Below, piece after piece: positions 16,384-24,929 of a stretch of DNA of 64,000 bases. Position 1 is the stretch's first letter. Every line of letters begins with the position of its first letter. This DNA is from Streptomyces sp. SM10 (lineage in GTDB: Bacteria > Actinomycetota > Actinomycetes > Streptomycetales > Streptomycetaceae): contig NZ_NEUF01000139.1 of assembly GCF_002910915.1 (NCBI RefSeq), positions 51,873 to 115,872 of the forward strand. The letters are read 5' to 3'. Below the pieces are notes generated by a model that worked only from the letters and a program-made list of their open reading frames with translations, was not told the origin of the DNA and searched no databases. A program made the translations under genes and the position numbers.

Positions 16384-17175
16384 TCAGGCGAAGGCGAGGT
16401 TGTAGAGCCCGCCGGCCAGTGCGGCCCCGATGAGCGGTCCTACCACCGGTACCCAGGCGTAGCCCCAGTCCGACCCGCCCTTGTTCGGCAGTGGCAGCAG
16501 CGCGTGCACGATGCGCGGACCGAGGTCGCGTACCGGGTTGATCGCGTAGCCGGTCGGCCCGCCGAGCGACAGGCCGATCCCGACGACCACCAGAGCGGTG
16601 ATCAGGGCGCCGAGCGCGCCGAGACCGTTGCCCTCGTCGTTGAGACCCTGCGTGAGGATCGCCAGGACCAGGACGAAGGTCGCGATGACCTCCGTGACCA
16701 CGTTCTGCACCGCGTTCCGGATCTCCGGACCCGTGGTGAAGATGCCGAGTACGGGGCCGGCCTTCGGCGCCGAGGTCTGGTCGACCAGACCTTCCTCGGC
16801 CGGCTGGTCCTCCAGGATCTCGGGATCGGTGAGGTGCGCGTGGAACTGTCCGTAGTAGACGGCCCACACGAGCACGGCGCCGATCATCGCGCCGAACAGT
16901 TCGGAGACGAGATACAGGGGCACATCGCTCCAGGCGGTGCCGCCCTGGATCGCGAGGCCGATGGTGACCGCCGGATTGAGGTGCGCACCGGACACACCGG
17001 AGGCGATGTAGGCACCGGTCAGTACGGCGAAGCCCCACCCGAAGGTGATGGCCAGCCAGCCGGCGTTCCTCGCTTTCGAGCGCTTGAGCGTGACGGCGGC
17101 ACAGACACCGCCGCCGAGCAGGATGAGTATGGCGGTACCGATGGTCTCGCCGATGAAGATGTCGGAGCTGGACAC
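16384..17175 (-). CDS. glpF: Glycerol facilitator (aquaglyceroporin)
   Basis: A 263-residue MIP-family channel that lets glycerol diffuse into the cell. Six membrane segments are visible. The first pore loop has the canonical NPA (SGAHLNPAVTIG). The second has NPV instead of NPA (GYAINPVRDLGPR), with the Arg-Asp that distinguishes glycerol channels from water channels. The GTG start at 17175 is chosen because AAAGGAGT precedes it and homology begins there. The loop around residues 125-145 is long and acidic. First gene of the glycerol operon; the 349 bases to gylR hold the operator. Confidence 0.93.
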   Translation of the reverse strand: MSSSDIFIGETIGTAILILLGGGVCAAVTLKRSKARNAGWLAITFGWGFAVLTGAYIASGVSGAHLNPAVTIGLAIQGGTAWSDVPLYLVSELFGAMIGAVLVWAVYYGQFHAHLTDPEILEDQPAEEGLVDQTSAPKAGPVLGIFTTGPEIRNAVQNVVTEVIATFVLVLAILTQGLNDEGNGLGALGALITALVVVGIGLSLGGPTGYAINPVRDLGPRIVHALLPLPNKGGSDWGYAWVPVVGPLIGAALAGGLYNLAFA

Positions 17176-17524
17176 CCGCGACTCCTTTGTCCTTCGTCCA
17201 GGGGAATGGCGAAACACCGGGTCCCTCCGGTGGATCGCGCCCCAGATGGGTACCCCTGAAGAGCGGGTACGTCACCTGTAGGGCTTGACCGGCCCTCGGC
17301 ACTGTCACACTCTAACGCGTATTGCCGTTAGGTGTTCGGCAATGCCGACCGGTGAACGGCCATGTTTCTCTCCGATGAGGGGTCCGTCAAGGGGTCTGTG
17401 ACGCGCGACTCGATCGTTACCGATGGAGCGGGCTGTGCTCAGGGGCGTCCGGATCCCGGGAGGCGGCTCGCGGGTACTCGGAAGCGGCCGGGGTCCGGAT
17501 CCCCGTGATGTGGCCCGGGTGGGC
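17176..17524. other. glpF upstream region (349 bases, no gene)
   Basis: This stretch holds the glycerol operon control region. It contains the GylR-type palindrome (17335-17348), an inverted repeat sharing it (17321-17343) and, near 17378-17405, two imperfect direct copies of GGGGTCYGT. I see no open reading frame with coding character. Confidence 0.5.
17321..17348 (-). promoter_or_regulatory. Candidate GylR operator before glpF
   Basis: TTCGGCAATGCCGA (17335-17348) is a near-perfect palindrome that recurs with two symmetrical changes before gylR (18314-18327). It overlaps a second inverted repeat, ATTGCCG (17321-17327) with CGGCAAT (17337-17343). IclR-family repressors bind such sites. Confidence 0.6.
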
Positions 17525-18289
17525 TCAGAAGCGCCCGGCGCCCAGATCCCGGGAGACGGCGCGGGCGCAGTCCCGTACGGCGGCGACGAGCTCGGGCCGG
17601 AGTTCGCCGCCGGCGCAGACGCGCTCCACGGCGCCCGTCACGGCCACGGCGCCGACCGGCATCCTGCGCCGGTCGTGAACGGGGGCGGCCACGGCCGCCA
17701 CGCCCTCCCAGGTCTCCTCCACGTCGGCCGCCCAGCCCCGCGCCCGGATCAGGTCGAGCAGGGACTCGAACTCCGCGTCGCCCGTGACGGTGCGCGGGGT
17801 GAAGGAGCGCCGTTCCACCTCGGTGGCCTCGCTGTGCGCGACCGGGTCGTAGGCGGCGAGCACCTTGCCCAGGGCGGTGGAGTGCAGCGGCTGCATGGCG
17901 CCGACCTCGAGCACCTGGCGGCTGTCGTCGGGCCGGAAGACGTGGTGGACGATCAGGACGCCGCGCTGGTGCAGAACGCCCAGGTGGACGCTCTCGCCGC
18001 TCGAGCGGGCCAGGTCGTCGGTCCACACCAGCGCGCGGGCCCGCAGTTCGTGCACGTCGAGATAGCTGTTGCCCAGGCGCAGCAGCTCCGCGCCGAGCTG
18101 GTAGCGGCCGGAGGCCGTGTCCTGCTCGACGAAGCCCTCGTGCTGGAGGGTGCGCAGAATGCCGTGCGCGGTACCTTTGGCCAGACCGAGCGACGACGAG
18201 ATGTCGGACAGGCCGAGCCGACGCTCGCCGCCCGCCAGCAGACGCAGCATCGCCGCTGCCCGCTCGAGCGACTGGATGTTCTTCGCCAT
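17525..18289 (-). CDS. gylR: IclR-family glycerol operon repressor GylR
   Basis: A 254-residue IclR-family regulator. The N-terminal winged helix (LGLSDISSSLGLAKGTAHGI) is followed by the effector domain with MQPLHSTALGKVLAA and WAADVEETWEGVAAVAAPV. In Streptomyces, GylR represses the glycerol operon and itself and is released in the presence of glycerol or glycerol 3-phosphate. The ATG at 18289 has GAGGAG upstream. It lies directly upstream of, and in the same direction as, glpF-glpK-glpD. A palindrome like that before glpF lies 25 bases from its start. Confidence 0.92.
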   Translation of the reverse strand: MAKNIQSLERAAAMLRLLAGGERRLGLSDISSSLGLAKGTAHGILRTLQHEGFVEQDTASGRYQLGAELLRLGNSYLDVHELRARALVWTDDLARSSGESVHLGVLHQRGVLIVHHVFRPDDSRQVLEVGAMQPLHSTALGKVLAAYDPVAHSEATEVERRSFTPRTVTGDAEFESLLDLIRARGWAADVEETWEGVAAVAAPVHDRRRMPVGAVAVTGAVERVCAGGELRPELVAAVRDCARAVSRDLGAGRF

Positions 18290-18313
18290 CGCGCCGTACT
18301 CCTCCACCTCGGT

Positions 18314-18327
18314 TCGACAATGCTGAA
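18314..18327 (-). promoter_or_regulatory. Candidate GylR operator before gylR
   Basis: TTCGACAATGCTGA matches the site before glpF at 12 of 14 positions. The two changes fall at symmetrical places, which preserves the palindrome. Autoregulation of gylR is implied. Confidence 0.6.
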
Positions 18328-18433
18328 CACTATCGGTCGATGTCGACCTCTGTCCGGTGGCGCGAAGATTCTGCGCCACCCCGCGACGGGGCCCGTTCCC
18401 CGCACAGCATGCAGTCCGCCCCGTGGGACGCGA

Positions 18434-18463
18434 TGACCGGCCCGGGCGCCTCCCGGCTACGCT
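18434..18463 (+). promoter_or_regulatory. Probable metH promoter
   Basis: TGACCG (18434-18439) and TACGCT (18458-18463) are separated by 18 bases, a fair match to a vegetative sigma-factor promoter. The leader to the ATG at 18529 would be about 60 bases. Confidence 0.45.
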
Positions 18464-18528
18464 GGCGGCGTGCCCCCTCCGCAGAAGGGCGCAAAGCCGA
18501 CAGCCGTCGCATCCCAGGGAGAACATCC

Positions 18529-21500
18529 ATGGCCTCGTTGCCGACCCCCTCAGCTGACAGCCGGACCCGGGCCGCAGCGCTCCGTGAGGCGCTCGCCACC
18601 CGGGTGGTGGTGGCCGACGGTGCCATGGGCACCATGCTCCAGGCCCAGGACCCCACCCTCGAGGACTTCGAGAACCTCGAGGGCTGCAACGAGATCCTGA
18701 ACGTCACCCGCCCCGACATCGTCCGCTCGGTGCACGAGGAGTACTTCTCGGTCGGCGTCGACTGCGTCGAGACGAACACCTTCGGCGCGAACCACTCGGC
18801 GGCGAACGAGTACGAGATCGCTGACCGGATCGTCGAACTGTCCGAGTCGGGTGCCCGTATCGCCCGCGAGGTCGCCGACGAGTTCACCGCGAAGGACGGC
18901 CGCCAGCGCTGGGTGCTCGGCTCCGTGGGTCCCGGCACCAAGCTGCCCTCGCTCGGCCACATCGCGTACGACGTGCTGCGGGACGGCTACCAGCAGAACG
19001 CGGAAGGCCTGCTCGCCGGCGGTGCGGACGCCCTGATCGTGGAGACCACGCAGGACCTGCTGCAGACGAAGTCCAGCCTCATCGGCGCCCGCCGGGCGAT
19101 GGAGGCCCTGGGTGTCGACGTGCCGCTGATCTGCTCGCTCGCCTTCGAGACGACCGGCGTCATGTTGCTCGGCTCCGAGATCGGCGCCGCGCTGACCGCC
19201 CTGGAGCCGCTGGGCATCGACCTGATCGGGCTGAACTGTTCGACGGGGCCGGACGAGATGAGCGAGCACCTGCGCTATCTGGCACAGCACTCGCGTACAC
19301 CGCTGATGTGCATGCCGAACGCGGGCCTGCCCGTCCTGACCAAGGACGGCGCGCACTTCCCGCTCGGCCCGGAGGGTCTGGCGGACGCGCAGGAGACCTT
19401 CGTCACCGACTACGGCCTGTCCCTGATCGGCGGCTGCTGCGGTACGACGCCCGAGCATCTGCGCCAGGTCGTCGAGCGGGCCCGCGCCCTCACGCCGGCC
19501 GTCCGCGACCCGCGCCCCGAGCCCGGCGCCGCCTCCCTCTACCAGTCCGTGCCCTTCCGTCAGGACACCTCGTACCTCGCCATCGGCGAGCGGACGAACG
19601 CCAACGGGTCCAAGAAGTTCCGCGAGGCCATGCTGGAGGCCCGGTGGGACGACTGCGTGGAGATGGCCCGCGACCAGATCCGCGAGGGCGCGCACCTGCT
19701 CGACCTCTGCGTCGACTACGTCGGCCGCGACGGTGTCGCCGACATGAAGGAGCTGGCCGGGCGGTTCGCCACGGCCTCCACCCTGCCGATCGTGCTGGAC
19801 TCCACCGAGCTGCCCGTGCTGCAGGCCGGTCTGGAGATGCTCGGCGGGCGCGCGGTCCTGAACTCGGTGAACTACGAGGACGGAGACGGGCCCGAGTCGC
19901 GCTTCGTGAAGGTGACGCGGCTGGCCGCCGAGCACGGTGCCGCACTGATCGCCCTGACGATCGACGAGGAGGGCCAGGCCCGCACCGTCGAGCACAAGGT
20001 CGCCATCGCGGAGCGGCTCATCGAGGACCTCACCGGCAACTGGGGCATCAACGAGTCGGACATCCTCATCGACTGCCTCACCTTCACCATCTGCACAGGG
20101 CAGGAGGAGTCGCGGAAGGACGGCATCGCCACCATCGAGGCGATCCGCGAGCTGAAGCGGCGCCACCCCGACGTCCAGACGACGCTGGGCCTCTCCAACA
20201 TCTCCTTCGGCCTGAATCCTGCGGCCCGTGTCGTCCTGAACTCGGTCTTCCTCGACGAGTGCGTCAAGGCCGGTCTCGACTCCGCGATCGTGCACGCGTC
20301 GAAGATCCTGCCGATCGCCCGGCTGGATGAGGAGCAGGTCAAGGCCGCCCACGACCTGATCCACGACCGCCGCGCCGAAGGCTACGACCCGCTGCAGCGG
20401 CTCATGGAGCTCTTCGAGGGCGTCAACATGAAGTCGATGAAGGAGGGCAAGGCCGAGGAACTCCTCGCGCTGCCGCTCGACGAGCGCCTCCAGCGCCGGA
20501 TCATCGACGGCGAGAAGAAGGGGCTGGAGGCCGACCTCGACGAGGCGCTGGAGACCCGGCCCGCCCTCGACATCGTCAACGACACCCTCCTGGAGGGCAT
20601 GAAGGTCGTGGGCGAGCTCTTCGGCTCCGGCCAGATGCAGCTGCCCTTCGTGCTCCAGTCCGCCGAGGTCATGAAGACCGCGGTGGCCCACCTGGAGCCG
20701 CACATGGAGAAGTCGGACGCCGAGGGCAAGGGCACCATCGTGCTGGCCACCGTCCGCGGCGACGTCCACGACATCGGCAAGAACCTCGTCGACATCATCC
20801 TGTCCAACAACGGCTACAACGTCGTCAACATCGGCATCAAGCAGCCCGTCTCCGCGATCCTGGAAGCCGCCGAGGAGAACCGCGCCGACGTCATCGGCAT
20901 GTCCGGCCTCCTGGTCAAGTCCACCGTGATCATGAAGGAGAACCTCCAGGAGCTCAACCAGCGCAAGCTGGCCGCCGAGTACCCGGTCATCCTGGGCGGC
21001 GCCGCCCTGACCCGGGCCTACGTCGAGCAGGACCTGCACGAGATCTACGAGGGCGAGGTCCGCTACGCCCGCGACGCCTTCGAGGGGCTGCGCCTCATGG
21101 ACGCGCTCATCGGGGTCAAGCGCGGAGTCCCGGGTGCCGTCCTCCCCGAGCTCAAGCAGCGCCGTGTGCCCAAGCGCGACACGGCCGTGCCGGAGGTCGA
21201 GGAGCCCGAGGAGGGCGTGCGTTCCGACGTCTCCGTCACCAACCCGGTCCCCGAGCCGCCGTTCTGGGGCACCCGGGTCGTCAAGGGCATCCAGCTCAAG
21301 GAGTACGCCTCCTGGCTGGACGAGGGCGCCCTCTTCAAGGGGCAGTGGGGCCTCAAGCAGGCCCGTGCCGGTGACGGCCCGACGTACGAGGAGCTCGTGG
21401 AGCGGGAGGGCCGGCCCCACCTGCGCGGCTGGCTCGACAAGCTCCACACCGAGAACCTGCTGGAGGCCGCCGTCGTCTACGGCTACTTCCCCTGCGTCTC

Positions 21501-22041
21501 CAAGGGCGACGACCTGATCCTGCTGCACGAGGACGGCTCGGAGCGCACCCGCTTCACCTTCCCCCGCCAGCGACGGGGCCGCCGGCTCTGCCTCGCGGAC
21601 TTCTTCCGCCCCGAGGAGTCGGGGGAGACGGACGTGATCGGACTCCAGGTCGTCACGGTCGGTTCGAGGATCGGCGGGGCCACCGCCGAGCTCTTCGAGT
21701 CGAACTCCTACCGCGACTACCTGGAACTGCACGGGCTGTCCGTGCAGCTGGCCGAGGCTCTCGCCGAGTACTGGCACGCGCGGGTCCGCAGCGAGCTCGG
21801 CTTCGCCGGGGAGGACCCGTCCGACGTCGAGGACATGTTCGCGCTGAAGTACCGCGGGGCCCGCTTCTCCCTGGGCTACGGCGCCTGCCCGGACCTCGAG
21901 GACCGGGCGAAGATCGCCGAGCTGCTGGAGCCCGAGAGGATCGGGGTGAAGCTCTCCGAGGAGTTCCAGCTGCACCCCGAGCAGTCCACGGACGCGATCG
22001 TCATCCACCACCCGGAGGCGAAGTACTTCAACGCACGGTAG
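18529..22041 (+). CDS. metH: Cobalamin-dependent methionine synthase
   Basis: A 1170-residue four-module enzyme that transfers the methyl group of methyltetrahydrofolate to homocysteine through cobalamin. The homocysteine domain has the zinc cysteines in LNCSTGPDEMSE and GGCCGTTPEHL. The pterin-binding domain starts near residue 345 (YLAIGERTNANGSKKFREAM). The cobalamin domain carries the axial histidine in VRGDVHDIGKNLVDIILSNN, about residue 745. The C-terminal reactivation domain that binds S-adenosylmethionine covers the last 300 residues (RFTFPRQ, GYGACPDLEDRAKI). Slightly shorter than E. coli MetH (1227). AGGGAG precedes the ATG at 18529. No riboswitch was recognised in the short leader. 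Confidence 0.95.
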   Translation: MASLPTPSADSRTRAAALREALATRVVVADGAMGTMLQAQDPTLEDFENLEGCNEILNVTRPDIVRSVHEEYFSVGVDCVETNTFGANHSAANEYEIADRIVELSESGARIAREVADEFTAKDGRQRWVLGSVGPGTKLPSLGHIAYDVLRDGYQQNAEGLLAGGADALIVETTQDLLQTKSSLIGARRAMEALGVDVPLICSLAFETTGVMLLGSEIGAALTALEPLGIDLIGLNCSTGPDEMSEHLRYLAQHSRTPLMCMPNAGLPVLTKDGAHFPLGPEGLADAQETFVTDYGLSLIGGCCGTTPEHLRQVVERARALTPAVRDPRPEPGAASLYQSVPFRQDTSYLAIGERTNANGSKKFREAMLEARWDDCVEMARDQIREGAHLLDLCVDYVGRDGVADMKELAGRFATASTLPIVLDSTELPVLQAGLEMLGGRAVLNSVNYEDGDGPESRFVKVTRLAAEHGAALIALTIDEEGQARTVEHKVAIAERLIEDLTGNWGINESDILIDCLTFTICTGQEESRKDGIATIEAIRELKRRHPDVQTTLGLSNISFGLNPAARVVLNSVFLDECVKAGLDSAIVHASKILPIARLDEEQVKAAHDLIHDRRAEGYDPLQRLMELFEGVNMKSMKEGKAEELLALPLDERLQRRIIDGEKKGLEADLDEALETRPALDIVNDTLLEGMKVVGELFGSGQMQLPFVLQSAEVMKTAVAHLEPHMEKSDAEGKGTIVLATVRGDVHDIGKNLVDIILSNNGYNVVNIGIKQPVSAILEAAEENRADVIGMSGLLVKSTVIMKENLQELNQRKLAAEYPVILGGAALTRAYVEQDLHEIYEGEVRYARDAFEGLRLMDALIGVKRGVPGAVLPELKQRRVPKRDTAVPEVEEPEEGVRSDVSVTNPVPEPPFWGTRVVKGIQLKEYASWLDEGALFKGQWGLKQARAGDGPTYEELVEREGRPHLRGWLDKLHTENLLEAAVVYGYFPCVSKGDDLILLHEDGSERTRFTFPRQRRGRRLCLADFFRPEESGETDVIGLQVVTVGSRIGGATAELFESNSYRDYLELHGLSVQLAEALAEYWHARVRSELGFAGEDPSDVEDMFALKYRGARFSLGYGACPDLEDRAKIAELLEPERIGVKLSEEFQLHPEQSTDAIVIHHPEAKYFNAR

Positions 22042-22063
22042 CGAACTGTTCAACGCGCGGTAG
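22027..22063 (+). repeat. 15-base tandem duplication of the metH 3' end
   Basis: TTCAACGCACGGTAG (22027-22041), which contains the metH stop, is followed seven bases later by TTCAACGCGCGGTAG (22049-22063). One base differs. It looks like a small duplication or an alternative, formerly used gene end. Confidence 0.7.
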
Positions 22064-22097
22064 GTCCCCACTCCGCGCGCTTCAGGAGCACGAGTCG

Positions 22098-22155
22098 TAG
22101 ACTGGTCGGTCCAGTGCAGGCCGGTCGCCGTTCCCACCGGGAAGGCGGCCGGCCT
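22098..22155 (+). promoter_or_regulatory. Possible promoter and strong hairpin before the HAD gene
   Basis: TAGACT (22098-22103) is a possible -10 box. Downstream, 22118-22135 folds onto 22139-22155 as a 17-bp stem with a one-base bulge and a three-base loop. The hairpin may be the metH terminator. If the -10 is real it lies in the HAD leader, 26 bases before the start codon, and could act on that gene's expression. Confidence 0.5.
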
Positions 22156-22181
22156 TCTCGTCCCTCATGGAGGTGTGCCGG

Positions 22182-22880
22182 ATGACCAGTACGGTCCCCG
22201 CGTCCCTGATCCGTACGGCCGAAGGGTCGGCGCTGCAAGCAGTCCTGCTCGACATGGACGGCACACTGGTCGACACCGAAGGATTCTGGTGGGACGTGGA
22301 GGTCGAGGTCTTCGCCGACCTCGGTCACCGGCTCGAGGAGGCGTGGCGCGACGTGGTCGTCGGCGGGCCGATGACCCGGAGCGCCGGCTATCTCATCGAG
22401 GTCACCGGTGCCGGTATCTCCCTCGAGGAGCTCACCGTGCTGCTCAACGACCGCTTCGAGAAGCGCATCGGGCGTGGTGTCCCGCTGATGCCGGGCGCCG
22501 CCCGGCTGCTCGCCGAGCTCGCCGCGCACGAGGTGCCCACCGCCCTGGTCTCCGCCTCCCACCGGCGCATCATCGACCGCGTACTGGACTCGGTGGGCCG
22601 TCACCACTTCGCTCTCACGGTCGCGGGGGACGAGGTGGCCCGCACCAAGCCCCACCCCGACCCCTACCTCGCGGCCGCCGCGGGATTCGGGGCGGATCCC
22701 CGGCGCTGCGCGGTCATCGAGGACACGGCGACGGGTGTCGCGGCGGCCGAGGCCGCGGGCTGCCGCGTCGTCGCCGTACCGTCCGTGGCGCCGATCGCCC
22801 CGGCGCCGGGAAGGGTCGTCGTGCCCTCGCTGGAACAGGTGGACCTGGCCTTCCTGCGCGGACTGGTCACGGACGAGTGA
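22182..22880 (+). CDS. HAD-family hydrolase (phosphatase/phosphoglucomutase-like)
   Basis: A 232-residue haloacid-dehalogenase-superfamily protein. Motif I is LLDMDGTLVDTEGFWW (nucleophile Asp and acid/base Asp). Motif II is the Ser in TALVSASHRR, motif III the Lys in VARTKPHPDPYLAA, and motif IV is VIEDTATGVAAAEAAG. An alpha-helical cap lies between motifs I and II, as in beta-phosphoglucomutase and phosphatases of subfamily IA. GGAGGT seven bases before the ATG at 22182 fixes the start. It follows metH, but a hairpin stands between them. The substrate is unknown. Confidence 0.87.
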   Translation: MTSTVPASLIRTAEGSALQAVLLDMDGTLVDTEGFWWDVEVEVFADLGHRLEEAWRDVVVGGPMTRSAGYLIEVTGAGISLEELTVLLNDRFEKRIGRGVPLMPGAARLLAELAAHEVPTALVSASHRRIIDRVLDSVGRHHFALTVAGDEVARTKPHPDPYLAAAAGFGADPRRCAVIEDTATGVAAAEAAGCRVVAVPSVAPIAPAPGRVVVPSLEQVDLAFLRGLVTDE

Positions 22881-22905
22881 CCGCCGGCGTGCGGTGAGGG
22901 CGTTC

Positions 22906-22937
22906 CTCCCCCGGTGACGTGCTCGCCACCGGGGGAG
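22906..22937 (+). terminator. Hairpin after the HAD gene
   Basis: CTCCCCCGGTG (22906-22916) pairs perfectly with CACCGGGGGAG (22927-22937) around a ten-base loop. Confidence 0.6.
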
Positions 22938-23019
22938 AGGGGCGCACTCCGGTCCGTGGCGCCGTCTCCCCCGGGCGCCTGGATCAGGTCCATGTCAATG
23001 CGATGATCGGCCCGGGTGC

Positions 23020-23048
23020 GTGATATTCGTCACTCGACGTGACATTCG
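23020..23048 (+). promoter_or_regulatory. Direct repeat GTGAYATTCG, possible regulator site
   Basis: GTGATATTCG (23020-23029) and GTGACATTCG (23039-23048) are 19 bases apart, upstream of the binding-protein gene. The protein that binds, if any, is unknown. Confidence 0.3.
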
Positions 23049-23259
23049 AGGGTGCTCCGGGCTGGTCCGGATGTCCGTTTGGGGAACCCATACGTCCGGT
23101 TTCATGGAGTGGTGTACGAAACGTTCCCGAGCGTGACATGGACAACCCGTCATCGGTGATCACCGAGTGGATACGAGGCCGGACGGCACCGGTCAAGGCC
23201 CCCTGCGGCGCCTACTAATCTCGGTTTTCTCACATGCCGGAATGAGGGAGAACGTCCAG

Positions 23260-24852
23260 ATGAACCGCAAGACGCTGGTGCTGCCGGCCGTAGTGGGCCT
23301 GCTCGCGCCCGTGCTCGCCGCCTGTGGCGGGTCGGACGACGGGGGCGATGCCATCGTGGTCGGGACAACGGACCAGTTCATCGCCTCGAAGGACAACCCG
23401 GCACCGCTCGACCCGGCCATCGGCTACGAGGCGGGCGTGTGGAACGTGCTGCGCCAGACGGTGCAGACCCTGACCCACATACCGCGCGGCGGCGGCGAGC
23501 CCGTGCCAGAGGCGGCCGAGAGCTGCGCTTTCACCGACACGGAGAACGAGAGCTACCGCTGCACCCTGCGCAAGGGGCTCACCTTCGCCGACGGCACCCC
23601 GGTCACTCCGGAGGACGTGAAGTACTCCATCCAGCGGGTCATCGACATCAAGGACGAGAGCGGCCCGGTCGGTCTGCTCGCCAACATCGACACGATCGAG
23701 ACCAAGGGCGAGAACCAGGTCGTCTTCCACCTGAGCACCCCGGACGCGACGTTCCCGTACAAGCTCGCCACGCCGCCCGCCGGCATCGTCCAGAAGGACA
23801 AGTACCCGGCGAAGACGGCCCGTGAGGGCTTCCAGGTCGACGGTTCCGGTCCCTACACCATGGAGCCCGAGGTCAAGGGCGACCAGGTCGTCAAGGTGGT
23901 CTTCACCAAGAACCCGAAGTACAAGGGCGATCTGAAGATCAGCAACGAGAAGGTCGAGCTGGACCTCTTCCCCGACGCGGCCGCGATGGGCAAGGCGCTC
24001 GCCGACAAGAAGATCGACATGATGACGCGCACCATGTCGCCCGAGCAGGCCCAGACGATGCTCGCGGAGCCGAAGGAGGGCGAGAAGCTCACCGAGATGC
24101 CCGGCCTCGCCATCAGCTACCTCGCGTTCAACACCGAGGACCCCGTGGTGGAGGACAAGGCCGTCCGCCAGGCGGTGGCGCAGGTCATCGACCGCGGTTC
24201 CATCGCGAGCAAGGTGTACGGCAGCACGGCCGAGCCCCTCTACTCGCTGATCCCGTCGGGCATCACCAGCCACACCAACTCGTTCTTCAACAAGTACGGG
24301 GAGCCCAGTGTCGCCGGAGCCGCCCAGCTCCTGGAGAAGGCCGGCATCAGCACCCCGGTGAAGTTCACGCTGCACTACACGACCGACCACTACGGCCCCG
24401 CCACCAAGGCCGAGTTCGAGACGCTGGCGAAGCAGCTCAACGACTCGAAGCTGTTCGACGTCGACGTCAAGGGCACTCCGTGGGCCGAGTACCGCCCCGC
24501 CCAGAAGAAGGGCGACTACGCGGTCTACGGCATGGGCTGGTTCCCCGACTTCCCGGACGCGGACAACTACACGGCGCCGTTCCTCGACAAGAACAACTTC
24601 CTCAACTCGCCCTACGAGTCGGCCACGGCGCAGAACACGCTCATCCCGCAGTCCCGCCGCGAGGCCGACCGCAGCGCCGCCGGCCCCGCCTTCGAGAGGC
24701 TCCAGGACATCGTTGCCAACGACGTCCCCATGCTCCCGGTCTGGCAGGGCAAGCAGTACGTCGCCTCCCTCGACGGGCTGACCGGAGTGGAGTACGCCGT
24801 CAACTCCTCGGCCGACCTCCAGCTCTGGGAGCTGGGCCGCGGCGACTCCTGA
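23260..24852 (+). CDS. ABC transporter substrate-binding lipoprotein, family 5 (peptide/opine type)
   Basis: A 530-residue extracellular solute-binding protein anchored by lipid. The signal peptide ends in a lipobox LAAC with the modified cysteine at residue 22, followed by a Gly/Ser/Asp linker. The family 5 signature is visible as a reaction-to-peptide fold: LRKGLTFADGTPVTPEDVKYS, GSGPYTMEPEVKGD, and the late WFPDFPDADNY segment. The ATG at 23260 has GGGAG upstream. No permease or ATPase genes are adjacent, so this is an orphan binding protein that must work with a transporter encoded elsewhere or act as a sensor. It ends before an unusually long terminator. Confidence 0.9.
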   Translation: MNRKTLVLPAVVGLLAPVLAACGGSDDGGDAIVVGTTDQFIASKDNPAPLDPAIGYEAGVWNVLRQTVQTLTHIPRGGGEPVPEAAESCAFTDTENESYRCTLRKGLTFADGTPVTPEDVKYSIQRVIDIKDESGPVGLLANIDTIETKGENQVVFHLSTPDATFPYKLATPPAGIVQKDKYPAKTAREGFQVDGSGPYTMEPEVKGDQVVKVVFTKNPKYKGDLKISNEKVELDLFPDAAAMGKALADKKIDMMTRTMSPEQAQTMLAEPKEGEKLTEMPGLAISYLAFNTEDPVVEDKAVRQAVAQVIDRGSIASKVYGSTAEPLYSLIPSGITSHTNSFFNKYGEPSVAGAAQLLEKAGISTPVKFTLHYTTDHYGPATKAEFETLAKQLNDSKLFDVDVKGTPWAEYRPAQKKGDYAVYGMGWFPDFPDADNYTAPFLDKNNFLNSPYESATAQNTLIPQSRREADRSAAGPAFERLQDIVANDVPMLPVWQGKQYVASLDGLTGVEYAVNSSADLQLWELGRGDS

Positions 24853-24864
24853 CGCGACACCGTC

Positions 24865-24913
24865 CGAAACCGGCGCGGTCCGGGGCCACAGGCCCCGGAC
24901 CGCGCCGGTTTCG
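24865..24913. terminator. Perfect 23-bp hairpin, bidirectional terminator
   Basis: The arms 24865-24887 and 24891-24913 are exact inverted copies around a three-base loop. It stands between two convergent genes, the binding protein and the response regulator. Confidence 0.85.
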
Positions 24914-24929
24914 TCCTCGCACCGCGCCC

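Larger units (their letters stand above)
22881..23259. other. Non-coding stretch between the HAD and binding-protein genes
   Basis: It holds a terminator hairpin (22906-22937), two direct copies of GTGAYATTCG 19 bases apart (23020-23029 and 23039-23048) and a possible -10 box TAATCT (23216-23221). No convincing reading frame is seen. Confidence 0.5.

Noticed and set aside
12717..16433. A 1238-codon open frame on the plus strand
   Set aside because: It runs antisense through gntR, glpD and glpK. Its length comes from the strong G/C bias of third codon positions, and the product (repeated Gly/Arg/Val/Asp) has no recognisable domain.
18290..18528. Possible cobalamin or SAM riboswitch before metH
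   Set aside because: The leader from the likely promoter is only about 60 bases. I found no box typical of cobalamin, SAM or SAH riboswitches. A covariance-model search would settle it.
18550..22137. A 1195-codon open frame opposite metH
   Set aside because: Antisense to the complete, well-conserved metH. It is a codon-bias shadow.
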